Below, piece by piece: positions 1-7,413 of a stretch of 15,041 nucleotides of DNA; position 1 is the stretch's first letter; each line of letters opens with the position of its first letter. The stretch is taken from the NCBI GenBank assembly GCA_002284615.2, contig MU070431.1, positions 25,440 to 40,480 of the forward strand, given 5' to 3'. This DNA comes from Dunaliella salina. Taxonomy: Eukaryota > Chlorophyta > Chlorophyceae > Chlamydomonadales > Dunaliellaceae. Position numbers and translations under genes: made by a program. The notes under the pieces are model-generated. The model was not told the DNA's origin, did not search any database, and saw only the letters and a program-made list of their open reading frames with translations.

Positions 1-53
<53 letters not shown>
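1..53. repeat. (CA)n microsatellite
   Basis: Pure CA dinucleotide run at the left edge of the window, merging into the 27-bp minisatellite that follows. The true length is unknown because it touches the edge. Confidence 0.97.
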
Positions 54-58
<5 letters not shown>

Positions 59-59
59 C

Positions 60-1105
60 AGCTGTAAAGAGCGAATGCGGCCGCAGAGCACTCGAAACTA
101 AATGCAGCTCCTGAGCACGCAAGATCAAAAGCACACAAGAACAAATGCTGCTGCAGAGCACAAAAGATATAATGCACACATGAGGGAATGCAGCTGCAGA
201 GCACACAAGAAATAATGCACACATGAGGGAATGCAGGTGCAGAGCACACAAAGTTGAATGCACAAAATAGCGAATGCTGCTGCAGAGCACACAAGGTCAC
301 ATGCAGCTGCAGAGCACACAAGGTCACACGCAGCTGCAGAGCACACAAGATTGAATGCAGCTGCAGAGCATGCAAGAACAAATGCAGCCGCAGAGCATGC
401 AAGAACAAATGCAGCCGCAGAGCACACAAAGTTGAATGCACACAATAGCAAATACTGCTGCAGAATACGTCAGATTGATTGCAGCTGCAGAGCACACAAG
501 ATTGGATGCAGCTGCAGAGCACACAAGATCGAATGCTGCTGCAGAGCACACAAGATCGAAAGCACACATGAGCGAATGCAGCTGCAGAGCACACAAGAGC
601 AAATGCAGCTGCAGAGCATGCAAGAATAAATGCAGCCGCAGAGCACACAAGATCGAATGCAGGTGCAGAGCACACAAGATCGAATGCAGCTGCAGAGCAC
701 ACAAGATCGAATGCAGGTGCAGAGCACACAAGATCGAATGCTGCTGCAGAGCACACAAGAGAGAATGCACACAGAGCAAATGCAGCTGCAGAGCACACAA
801 GATCAAATGCACACAAGAGCGAATGCTGCTGCAGAGCATGTAAGATTGAATGCAGCTGCAGGACACACAAGATTCTACGCAGTTGCAGAGAACACAAGAC
901 CAGAAGCAGCTGCAGATCACAAAAGGTGGCATGCAGCTGCAGAGCGCACAAGGTCACACGCAGATACAGAGCATATGATCGAGCCCAGCTGCAGAGCAAA
1001 CAAGATCAAATGCAGCTGTAGAGCACACAAGATTGAATGCAGCTGCAGAGCATGCAAAATTGAGTGCAGCTGCAGGGCACACAAGGCCAAATGCAGCTCC
1101 AGCTG
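60..1105. repeat. 27-bp minisatellite with PvuII/PstI core
   Basis: Tandem array of a roughly 27-bp unit close to AATGCAGCTGCAGAGCACAC followed by AAGATCG, in about 35-40 copies. The core CAGCTGCAG combines overlapping CAGCTG and CTGCAG palindromes. Variants swap CAGCTG for CTGCTG, CAGCCG or CAGGTG, and some units are shortened to an AATGCACACATGAGG form. Because 27 is a multiple of three, long open frames appear in several frames on both strands. These are a by-product of the period, not evidence of genes. It lies beyond the last recognised exon of the coiled-coil gene and may be in one of its introns or 3' of it. Confidence 0.93.
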
Positions 1106-1202
1106 CAGGCAGTCGCCCGTCAACTCTCCTCCAGCCTCCACACACCCTCTGGCAGAGAGGAAAAGTTTTGGTGGGGCAAGGCAGGCGCCTCAAGTCAGAC
1201 TT
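1106..1202. other. Short non-repetitive stretch between arrays
   Basis: A unique sequence island between the 27-bp array and the 23-bp repeats. On the minus strand it stays open in two frames and contains AG dinucleotides that could be acceptors, so it could hold another exon of the coiled-coil gene. I see no donor and no recognisable protein motif, so no exon is called. Confidence 0.3.
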
Positions 1203-1590
1203 CCGACCAGCTGCTGTGATTGCAGACACTGTGCTTGCAAACCCTGGTCGGTTGCTTCATTCGCTCACAGACCCATGTCCACATCATGCTCACTCCCAAT
1301 GCTTCAAACGCTTTTTTCTGAGTGTGCCCACCTCAAATTGCCATGAGTGCACACACTGGGCTTGCTCACCAACTGTCATTGCAGGGACCAGCTGCCGTGA
1401 TTGCAGAGGCCAGCAGCTGCAGTCGCTGGCAGAGACCAGCTGCTGTGATTGCAGAGAACAGCTGATGCTGTTATTGCAGGGACCAGCTGATGTTGTGGTT
1501 GCAGAGACCGGCTGATGTTGCAATCGTCTGCAGAGACCAGGTGCTGTGATTGCAGAGACCAGCTGCTGTGATCGTAGAACCTTGCTTGCA
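1203..1590. repeat. 23-bp repeats (GACCAGCTGCTGTGATTGCAGA)
   Basis: About nine imperfect copies of GACCAGCTGCTGTGATTGCA plus GA. One is isolated near 1205 and the rest are clustered at about 1384-1575. The cluster sits between the two copies of a 130-bp duplication (1239-1371 and 1590-1716). Read on the minus strand, each copy contains TCTGCAATCACAG, which resembles a weak 3' splice site. Confidence 0.85.
1239..1371. repeat. 130-bp duplication, left copy
   Basis: Begins CAAACCCTGGTCGGTTGCTTC and ends in GGGCTTGCTCAC. It matches 1590-1716 with substitutions and small indels, at an offset of about 350 bp. Both copies contain degenerate forms of the GCTCACCTCAGTTGC...AATGCG motif that forms the donor edge of the exon at 1822-1938. 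Confidence 0.8.
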
Positions 1591-1716
1591 AGCCCTGGTT
1601 GGCTGCTTCAGTTGCTCACGGGTCACTGTCCACATCATGCACACCTCAATTGCTTCAAACGCATTTGCTGCGTTTGCCCACCTCATCTGCGATGAATGCC
1701 CACACTTTGGTTGCTC
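1590..1716. repeat. 130-bp duplication, right copy
   Basis: Begins CAAGCCCTGGTTGGCTGCTTC and ends GGTTGCTCAC. It is the partner of 1239-1371. Between the shared ends both copies carry CCACATCATGC and GCTTCAAACGC blocks, so they are one diverged duplication rather than chance similarity. Confidence 0.8.
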
Positions 1717-1780
1717 ACCTCAGTTGTTATGAATGCGTAGACCAAGCTTCCACCAGTTGCTGTTCGCCTAAGAATGCAAA
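1717..1780. repeat. Partial copy of the 1822-1938 exon donor edge
   Basis: GCTCACCTCAGTTGTTATGAATGCGTAGACC followed by CACCAGTTGCTGTTCGC is a diverged copy of the adjacent exon end and its donor (true version 1815-1880). The minus-strand GTGAGC donor is intact, but the copied exon frame is broken by an indel and now reads into a stop. It lies in the intron just downstream of the true donor. Confidence 0.75.
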
Positions 1781-1821
1781 CACATCGGTCGCTTTTTAAT
1801 GCAAACACTGGGCTTGCTCAC

Positions 1822-1938
1822 CTCAGTTGCTAAGAATGCGTAGACCGAACTTGAGGCCCCCCTCCACAAGTTGTTGGTCGCTTGCATGAGATCCAGGCCC
1901 AGGACACGCGCCCTGTCAAACTTGCCCTGCTTGGCCTC
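1822..1938 (-). CDS. Exon of the coiled-coil gene (later exon)
   Basis: On the minus strand a TTTGCAG acceptor precedes GAGGCC, and the exon ends CAACTGAG before a GTGAGC donor. It has 117 nt, 39 codons, phase 0 at both ends, starting EAKQGKFDRARVLGLDLMQA and ending AFLATE. The first half looks helical and charged. I recognise no family. Assignment to the same gene as the exons at 3578-4589 rests on shared strand, shared phase 0 and lengths divisible by three; no sequence homology links them. It could instead belong to a separate downstream gene. Diverged copies of its acceptor edge lie upstream (2540-2692) and copies of its donor edge lie downstream (1288-1740). Confidence 0.6.
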
Positions 1939-4589
1939 CTGCAAATGCATCGAGTAGAAAAACAAAAGGTTGTGTCTGCGCTGCCGTTTGATTAAACCGC
2001 ATCGAGAGAAAATCATACTGCCAACTGTTTTGCAGACACTAGCCTGGAACCCTAAAAGATTTCACTGCCGCAGGACAGAAGTGAGGTAAGGCTAGAGGTA
2101 GCCCTGCGTGGCAGCCCTCCTGCAAGCCTGCAATGTGGAACAAGCGTCCTCTAAATGTCCTTATGTAGGCACGGCCTTACGATGCCAGCATAATCGGCAT
2201 CGTGTGGATGCTATTCCTATTAGAGGTAAGATTTATCTTATGAACATGATTCAATGTATTATGGCAAGATTACTTTTCTCCGCAAGTCTTTGCACAAGTT
2301 CGAGGATTTTCATGTGCTCATGTGCTTCTCACTTTAAAAGAGAAAGCTGAGCAGCACCCCCCCCTGCTGAAGGCGCAATCCCATTGCACACATTTGTACA
2401 ACATAAGAAGCAAAAGCCTAAGTCTGCGCTGCAGTCCGAACAGTTTGCTTTGAAAAAAAAAACGTTCTGCCGACAATTTTGCGTTGCAGACACTCTGCAG
2501 GCATTGTCAGAGGCGGAAACATATTTAAATCAAATCAAATTTGGCCTGACACATAGCTCCCTCTCAGTGGATCGGATCTGGCCTGCTGGGCCTCATGCAG
2601 GTACAGACAAGTTAAATCAGTGTCAAACTTGGCCTGACACACAGCTCCATCATGGCGTCAAACTTGGCCTGCTGAGCCTCATGCAGGCACACACACAACT
2701 TCCATGGAAGTCCCATGCAATACACATCTTTCTGGCACCTCGTTTGCTATTGCACACGCATGCTTATTGCTTGACGCAGGTGCAACAGAGAGCTGCGAGT
2801 GTGCCACCTCAGGCCTTCAGCCATGAGGGAGCCCCTCGCGCTCTCCCCCGCCCCCTTGGTAGGGGCTTGGGATTTCGTTCACTGTGAGGCTTCATGGCAA
2901 GGTTGATACCCGCAAGTGTGGCGCTTCAAAAAGCCCTTGTTTGCTCATTGCAGGAGTTCAGGATTTTAGTTGCTAAGCTAAATGGCAAGGTTGATGGCAA
3001 GTTGCTTGCAAGTGTGGCACCCTAAGCCTTTTTTAATTGCAGGGGCTTGTGAGTCCTGCTGCGAGTGTGGCACCTCAATTCTTTGTATGGAAGGATGCTC
3101 CATGCTGGGTCCATGCAAATTGTGTATTAGCCCTATGAACTGCAGGTTAGGCTCGAAAAGTTGATTCCAAAAAATTTTGAAACCAGCCCCAGTTGGCTTA
3201 TTGCTGCTGCCCATGTGCTGTCGCGGCCAATCTATCTCAGTTGCATCAATCCCATTGTACGCATCAGTGCCTGAGGTGGGCATTCTCTCTTTCAAGTGTG
3301 CGGGGCGAAAAAGAGTGCATTTGATGGGGCCCCCTTGCCTCAATATCAGTTCAAGCATTGAGTTGGTGCAATAAACTGCCTGTTGAATTGGTGCAGTAAA
3401 CTGCACGCGGGAGCCTATCTTAGGAAAACATTTGAAACACGTGACTCTTCTAGAGGTCCCTTCGATGTGTATGCTCAAATTTGGGACTGCCAGTTTGCCT
3501 CTCTTTTTTGCTCAAGCAACTCACACGAACTACAAAAGACACCATCCCAGAAGGACCCAAAAAACATGTTTATTCACCTCAATTATGATGAGCAACTCCC
3601 CCTTCAATGACTGGATCTTGTTCTTCAAAGCCCCACTCAGCGCTTTTGCCACAGCAGCCAGGCTCAGATCTTGGCTGGCTGTCCGCGCCCTCTACAAGGT
3701 TAAAGGTCACAAGAAAGAAGCAATCAGATAAAATGCATGACTGCTAGGCTGCAATTAGAAAGGAAACCTTGGCTGCCTTGCTGCGCCCTCTACAAGGTAA
3801 CAAGGTTACAAGGAAAAAGCCACCTGTCAAAATGCATGACTGCTAGGCTGCAATTGAAAAGGAAATCTTGGCTGGCTTGCTGCGCCCTCTGCACATAAAC
3901 TAATGTCATTATTGATGAGAATGTAAATGAAAGCCTCCTTCGTAGTGGTGCACGCACGTTTGTCCCATACTAACTGAATCGGCACTCAGCTCAGCTCTTC
4001 CTTGGGTGATTGGCTGCATCTTATTCCCGCACAGAATCCTCACCAGAGGACTGTATCAAGCAGGCTTGTGGTTCACAACTCACTTGCAGCTCCAGCTCTT
4101 TCTGAGACAGCTCTGCAGTTTTTTGGGACAGCTCTGAGGTTTTTTGGGAAAGCTCATTTGTCCTCTCCCACAGTTGCAGCTGAACTGCATACAGCTCATT
4201 CGATTTCTGTCCCAGTTGAGCCTGCATGACGACACAGGCATGAGACAAGCATAAGTGTGTCTCACCCAAGCGATTTACAAATTTGCATCAGACCAATAAA
4301 AAGTGAGCATGATCATGCTGAACAATGAGCACAGTGAGCATGCTACTTTTATGGGCAGAGAATATGGTCATGCATTGATGACTTGCACGCTTTGACGAAA
4401 CGCTTTGACGAAACGCTCATCAAAGTGAGCATGAAACTGGCAAGAACATGGGGTCCATGCAAGCAGGAATACCTGGGTTGATGCCAACTGCTCCTTCACT
4501 GCATCACACGAGCAGCTACTGCTGTCTTGACCCTGCGCCAAAGCCAATGCTAGGAGCCCCTGTAACATGCAAAAAACTAGCAACCCCAT
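1822..4589 (-). CDS. Secretory-pathway coiled-coil protein gene (partial model)
   Basis: Joined model of the exons 4589-4473, 4221-4084, 3691-3578 and, less surely, 1938-1822. All are phase 0 with lengths of 117, 138, 114 and 117 nt, giving about 162 residues without a stop. The order is an N-terminal signal peptide, a short Cys/Ser linker, then a long Glu/Gln/Lys-rich coiled coil with ELSQKT heptads. ER-targeted coiled-coil proteins exist in plants and algae, but I cannot place this one in a named family. Exons may be missing in the 1.6-kb gap 1939-3577, and the 3' end was not found. Introns are 251 and 392 nt, much shorter than those of the neighbouring ABC gene. It lies 2.7 kb downstream of that gene on the same strand. 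Confidence 0.6.
1939..2535. other. Intron-like sequence, no gene seen
   Basis: Largely non-repetitive sequence inside the presumed 1.6-kb intron upstream of the 1822-1938 exon. It contains an A run (about 2453-2462) and a C run (about 2356-2363). The open frames here are short, with no recognisable domains and no convincing splice pairs. Confidence 0.5.
2540..2692. repeat. Copies of the 1822-1938 exon acceptor edge
   Basis: Two to three imperfect units built on GTCAAACTTGGCCTGCTGAG + CCTCATGCAGG. These match the start of the exon at 1822-1938 (GTCAAACTTGCCCTGCTTGG + CCTCCTGCAA on the plus strand). On the minus strand the best copy reads EAQQAKFD against EAKQGKFD in the exon. The exon CAG acceptor has become ATGAG. 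One copy could be a real duplicated exon, but I see no donor supporting that. Confidence 0.65.
2736..3090. repeat. Dispersed GCGAGTGTGGCACCTCAA repeats
   Basis: Three to four degenerate units containing GCAAGTGTGGCACCTCAA next to TTGC-rich tracts (near 2797, 2917, 3010 and 3062), plus a doubled ATGGCAAGGTTGATGGCAAG segment. They lie in the presumed intron between the 3578-3691 and 1822-1938 exons. No gene is evident. Confidence 0.5.
3091..3577. other. Intron-like sequence, no gene called
   Basis: Lies immediately downstream of the donor at 3577. A minus-strand frame is open for about 500 nt (2978-3478), but it starts far from any acceptor, shows no domain and has no clear donor. A doubled AGTTTACTGCACCAATTCAA motif (about 3368-3403) is present. 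An unrecognised exon remains possible. Confidence 0.4.
3578..3691 (-). CDS. Exon 3 of the coiled-coil gene
   Basis: On the minus strand CCTTGTAG precedes AGGGCGCGG, and the exon ends ATAATTGAG before a GTGAATA donor. It has 114 nt, 38 codons, phase 0 on both sides, starting RARTASQDLSLAAVAKALSG and followed by a lysine-rich KNKIQSLKGELL segment. The Ala/Leu/Lys-rich composition suits a continuing helix. The TAG acceptor was chosen because the alternative AG three codons later gives an early stop in phase 0. Two extra copies of this acceptor edge lie immediately upstream in the intron, around 3767 and 3866. Confidence 0.7.
3669..3900. repeat. Three-copy repeat carrying the exon 3 acceptor
   Basis: The segment TCTTGGCTGGCTTGCTGCGC + CCTCTACAAGG occurs at about 3669, 3767 and 3866, with period 98-99 bp. 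It is linked by a shared AATGCATGACTGCTAGGCTG block. The first copy is the true 5' edge of exon 3 with its acceptor. The other two each retain an AG before AGGGCGC and are potential decoy 3' splice sites. Confidence 0.85.
4084..4221 (-). CDS. Exon 2 of the coiled-coil gene
   Basis: On the minus strand CATGCAG precedes GCTCAACTGG, and the exon ends GAGCTGCAA before a canonical GTGAGT donor. It has 138 nt, 46 codons, phase 0 at both ends. The product is strongly coiled-coil: AQLGQKSNELYAVQLQLWER is followed by three successive heptads of the type NELSQKT, SELSQKT, AELSQKE, then LELQ. The 21-nt internal repetition is visible in the DNA as GTTTTTTGGGA blocks on the plus strand. It joins exon 1 in frame (...EQLASTQ then AQLGQK). 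Confidence 0.85.
4222..4472 (-). other. Intron 1 of the coiled-coil gene
   Basis: A 251-nt intron with GTATTC...CATGCAG borders. It contains a perfect tandem CGCTTTGACGAAA doublet (about 4389-4416) and scattered GTGAGCATG motifs on the plus strand. Confidence 0.7.
4473..4589 (-). CDS. Exon 1: signal peptide and start of the coiled-coil gene
   Basis: Starts with ATG at 4589-4587, with an in-frame TAG 15 nt upstream (4607-4605), which supports this start. It has 117 nt, 39 codons, ending ACCCAG before a GTATTC donor. The first 18 residues MGLLVFCMLQGLLALALA form a classic hydrophobic secretory signal, with a likely cleavage after ALA. A Gln/Ser/Cys-rich QGQDSSSCSCD segment follows, then the start of a helix (AVKEQLASTQ). 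This predicts entry into the ER. An alternative reading, with TTACAG as a 3' splice site, would make it an internal exon, but the intact leader argues against that. Confidence 0.75.
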
Positions 4590-4637
4590 TCTTGAAAGTT
4601 TACCCTACTTATACTTGTACGAAAAATATTAATGAAA

Positions 4638-4664
4638 TTGACTGTGACTGATTGTCACAGTCAA
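4638..4664. promoter_or_regulatory. 11-bp perfect inverted repeat upstream of the start codon
   Basis: TTGACTGTGAC (4638-4648) and GTCACAGTCAA (4654-4664) are exact inverted repeats around a 5-nt loop. They sit 49-75 nt upstream of the ATG at 4589. The element could be a palindromic factor-binding site or a 5'UTR hairpin. Its role is inferred only from its symmetry and position. Confidence 0.45.
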
Positions 4665-5500
4665 TACGTTCTCAGGGAAACGCCAGTGTGAACGCCTAAA
4701 GCACAGAGCGAATCATCATTCAGCAAATGCAAAAATAAAACATTAAATTTGACACCATTTGCCGTCGGACTGCGCCAAGACATCGATAAGGAAACAAAAC
4801 GCCGTTGCGCCTCCGTCGGTGGGAAATTTTGCATCTTATAATTATCATGCTCCATGAACGAAAAAATCGAAAATGGGTGCCCGTGGACTCCGAGGCTTTG
4901 TCGAGTCCCACACACACATTTTTACCAGCAACTGCTCAGCCGGACTTTTCGCGCTGGACAACCACGGCCGGATGGAGGAAACAGCCATGCCTGGTAGAAA
5001 TTTAGTGTAGGAAAGGAGGTGGTAGATACTTCCGCGCTGGGTCTGTAGCTCTGGGGTGCTTAAGGTTAGCCACCTTAAGAAAAGCTTTCAATTAGGATAC
5101 AAGACGTTCGAATATGACTACTCAGACATTCCACACTGACTGATTTAGGTGAACTAGTTGGGTGCTTTAGCCCAAATCAAGGCTGGCCTTGAAGTTCATC
5201 AGAGGTGGGCGACAGGCCCAAATTCCTGAGAATGTTCTTTCCCGCCAATATTTTCCAAATCTGACCAGGCCAACCTTTATAATATAAATAGAAAACACTT
5301 TCACCAAAAATTAATGAAAATTGGTTGACCCCAGATCACTCTCCTGGCCTCAGATCACCATACAATGGCCCACAGCTCCACTCTGGGACCAAAATATGTT
5401 CTTAATAACCCTTATATGGTATGCTAACATCCTGCACATTCCAAAGTGGGAATGAAGAGGGTCAAAAATTGACCTTTTTGGCACCCCTAGTGCTGGATTT
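4665..5500. other. Intergenic region upstream of the coiled-coil gene
   Basis: Mostly unique AT-richer sequence that should contain the promoter of the minus-strand gene starting at 4589. An 8-bp inverted repeat CTTAAGGT...ACCTTAAG lies near 5060. No TATA box placement can be defended, and no coding sequence is seen. Confidence 0.4.
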
Positions 5501-5577
5501 TCTTTAAGGGAATTGCAGGAGGTGTCAAAAAAAAAGTACAGGACGTCACGTCAAATTTTTGGGCTGGACCCCCCTGA

Positions 5578-5590
5578 CCCCCCCCCCCCC
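5578..5590. repeat. 13-nt C homopolymer
   Basis: Thirteen consecutive C residues, preceded by a six-C run at 5569-5574. Homopolymers like this are prone to sequencing-length error. Confidence 0.95.
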
Positions 5591-5599
5591 AAAACCCAT

Positions 5600-5830
5600 G
5601 TTCCCGTGCCCCTCTGCAGTCAAAAAGGGTACCAATCTGCTCCTTTACAAATTCCCCATCCATCTGCATACTCACAACATCCAAAAACTGGATTGCCACA
5701 GACTAATGGAGCAAAAACTGAGATGCGAAAGCTCATGCATGGCCTCTGCCCCCCCAATACTGCCCCAATCCAGACAGAAAGGGTACCAATCAGCTACTTT
5801 CCAAATTCTGCATTCATCTGCGTTTTCAAG
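5600..5830. repeat. Two-copy direct repeat, offset about 154 bp
   Basis: AAAGGGTACCAATC with CTTTACAAATTCCCCATCCA and TCTGC (about 5624-5664) recurs as AAAGGGTACCAATC with CTTTCCAAATTCTGCATTCA and TCTGC (about 5778-5821). The flanks TGCCCCTCTGCAGTC and TGCCCCAATCCAGAC also match. Confidence 0.75.
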
Positions 5831-5963
5831 AATCAAGCAGAATCAAGACAAAGAAACCACAAGACGCTGCAACCAAGGAGCATTCCAAGAGCGTTCATGC
5901 GCATGCTTACGGAAAGACCAGCGTTCATGTGCATGTTAGCACAAAGACCTAAGCTGCTCGTTT

Positions 5964-6490
5964 CTACTGAGCAGGGGCATGCACGCCTTTGGCCACTGTC
6001 TGCATGTGCTCCTGCTCCTTGGGACCCATGATGTAGGGCTGCTGCTCGGCTATCTGCTCCTGGGGGTGCTTTGCTGCATAGTGTGCTGCCAAGCCGTACT
6101 TCCACACCACCACCTTGCACTCAGCTGACCCAGCTGGGCACACCATGAGGTGGTTGTGGCAAAGAGGCCTATCCCTACCTCCATAGGCTCTGCTTCCACT
6201 GCTGGTGCTGCTGCGCCCACTGCTGCTGTTGCTGCTGTAGGTGCTGGTGCTGCTTGTGGCTCTGCATTTGGTGGCTGTGCTTGCATGGGTGCTTGCATGG
6301 GTGCTTGCATGGGGCTTTCCGCTGGGGCCTGTTGGAAGAAGCTGAACATGCTCTGCTGGCCAATCTTGGCCCTCTTGCCTGCCTTCTTTTCACTCAGACA
6401 TTTCTCTGCATGTGTATCCCTGTTGAACCTATTGCCAAATTGCCAGGGGCAGTGTGGGCACTTCAGGTCCCCCTTCCAAACACAGCTAGC
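5964..6490 (-). pseudogene. Zinc-finger / PIP-box protein fragment, frame-broken
   Basis: A minus-strand frame, open from 6490, encodes a C2HC zinc finger CPHCPWQFGNRFNRDTHAEKC (Cys-x2-Cys-x12-His-x3-Cys; codons 6460-6398). It is followed by a basic KKAGKRAK stretch and QQSMFSFF (6358-6335), which fits the PCNA-interacting consensus Q-x-x-M-x-x-F-F. Three MQAP repeats and an Ala/Pro/Gln linker come next. The reading then moves to another frame, where a second finger appears at about 6161-6065: Cys-x6-Cys, VVVWKYGLAAHYAAKH, and a stop at 5964. The frame change may reflect a lost intron call, a sequencing error or true decay. Fingers containing a WKY...H....H pattern occur in transposase-related proteins, so a transposon origin is plausible but unproven. 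The upstream part is absent because an in-frame TAG sits at 6493-6491. Confidence 0.45.
6185..6320. repeat. GCTGCTG-type low-complexity and 12-bp triplet repeat
   Basis: CTG/GCA-rich low-complexity DNA (about 6188-6255) encodes the Ala/Gln linker of the zinc-finger fragment. The exact 12-bp unit GCTTGCATGGGT repeats nearly three times (about 6281-6316) and gives the MQAP repeats. Confidence 0.8.
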
Positions 6491-6499
6491 CTAAGCCCA

Positions 6500-7305
6500 T
6501 TGCCAGTGCGGTTTTTGAGGGAAGGGGTGACGGCTGCGGCCGCAGAGGCTGCTGTGGCCAACTCATGACTGAAATGTCAGCGCTGACAACCGGGTCGATG
6601 TTTAGGTCTTGATAGGCAGGTTCTGCTGTCCAGTGTCAGGACTAGCCAGGGCCACAGGTCAGGAGTTGCTAAATCAGGGGTCAACCTTGCTTACAGAATT
6701 CTCACCTGGCTCAAGGGCGCCACTATATCAGGTACAGATCAGGAGCCGCTTCTTGTTGACAAGATAAGACTTTTGATGTTTGCCGTGTGGCTCTTGAAAG
6801 ATCCCAGGAAAATAGTAAATTCTAGCTTGCGAGTCACATCCATCAGTTGCAGATGTTTTGACTGTCATAGGTGACAGACAGCACATGACCTGATGCCAAT
6901 GATACCAACCCTGCTGCCAAGCATTTTGCTGAGCATTTCCAGGCAAATATCCCCCGACAATTATGTTTATTCAAGCCTGCTGAGTTACTCTCTGAGGAAT
7001 TTTCTGATGCTGGTGAAACTGTTGGCTGCTTTCCTGCTTGTGTTGTGGCACCTTCTTGCCCGCACAGCCCTGTGATGTACCTTCAAACCTGCTTAGAAAT
7101 GCAAAGGATGTCCCAAATGGGAACACTAGCGCTAGCCCAGCCCTTCTTCATCCCCATCTCAGCCACATCCGAGCTTTCAACTTCCTCGGCCAACAGTTCC
7201 TCCTCGGCGATCCACTAAAGTTCCTTGGCCTATGATGCTTGGCAAGCAAACTGTCAGCTCCATCACGTTCTTAGAGTCAATTAGTGCTTCCAGCACCAAC
7301 ACGTG
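6500..7305. other. 3' flank of the ABC ATPase gene
   Basis: Sequence downstream of the ABC stop codon. A minus-strand AATAAA lies at 6971-6966, about 335 nt after the stop. The green-algal signal TGTAA appears only about 600 nt downstream (near 6690). Neither can be confirmed as the poly(A) signal. A short minus-strand open frame (6728-6946) has no recognisable domain. Confidence 0.35.
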
Positions 7306-7413
7306 TTATTGGTCAGGGCTCTGTGGCCACTGCACTGGTTCCAGTGTGCCGCCCAGCTTCATGCTCCAAGCGTTATCCACCAGAGGGGCCACCTCCTTGA
7401 GATCATGGCTGAC
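7306..7413 (-). CDS. ABCI11: ABC ATPase exon E (H-loop, C-terminus)
   Basis: CTGCAG acceptor, then GTC AGC CAT GAT, giving VSHDLKEVAPLVDNAWSMKL and ending with TAA at 7308-7306. It has 108 nt including the stop, phase 0. It provides the switch histidine of the H-loop. The C-terminus SPDQ is close to the usual end of the family. An alternative last exon is not excluded, but an in-frame stop right after the conserved region argues for this one. Confidence 0.87.
   Translation of the reverse strand, partial: VSHDLKEVAPLVDNAWSMKLGGTLEPVQWPQSPDQ

Noticed and set aside
58..999. A 313-codon minus-strand open frame and overlapping frames on both strands
   Set aside because: They are produced by the 27-bp repeat whose length is a multiple of three. 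The peptides are monotonous Leu/Cys/Ala repeats and no gene signals are present.
2640..2690. Separate exon encoding EAQQAKFDAMMEL
   Set aside because: It is better explained as a diverged copy of the 1822-1938 exon edge. No donor follows and the copied acceptor is degraded.
2978..3478. A 166-codon minus-strand open frame
   Set aside because: It lies in the intron region downstream of the 3577 donor. No matching acceptor, domain or coding-like composition was found. An exon cannot be excluded but is not supported.
5513..6031. A 172-codon plus-strand open frame
   Set aside because: It crosses a 13-C homopolymer and a direct repeat, shows no domain, and overlaps the antisense of the zinc-finger fragment.
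6728..6946. A 72-codon minus-strand open frame between the ABC stop and the zinc-finger fragment
   Set aside because: It has no domain, lies in the likely 3'UTR or intergenic region, and shows no splice link to the zinc-finger frame.
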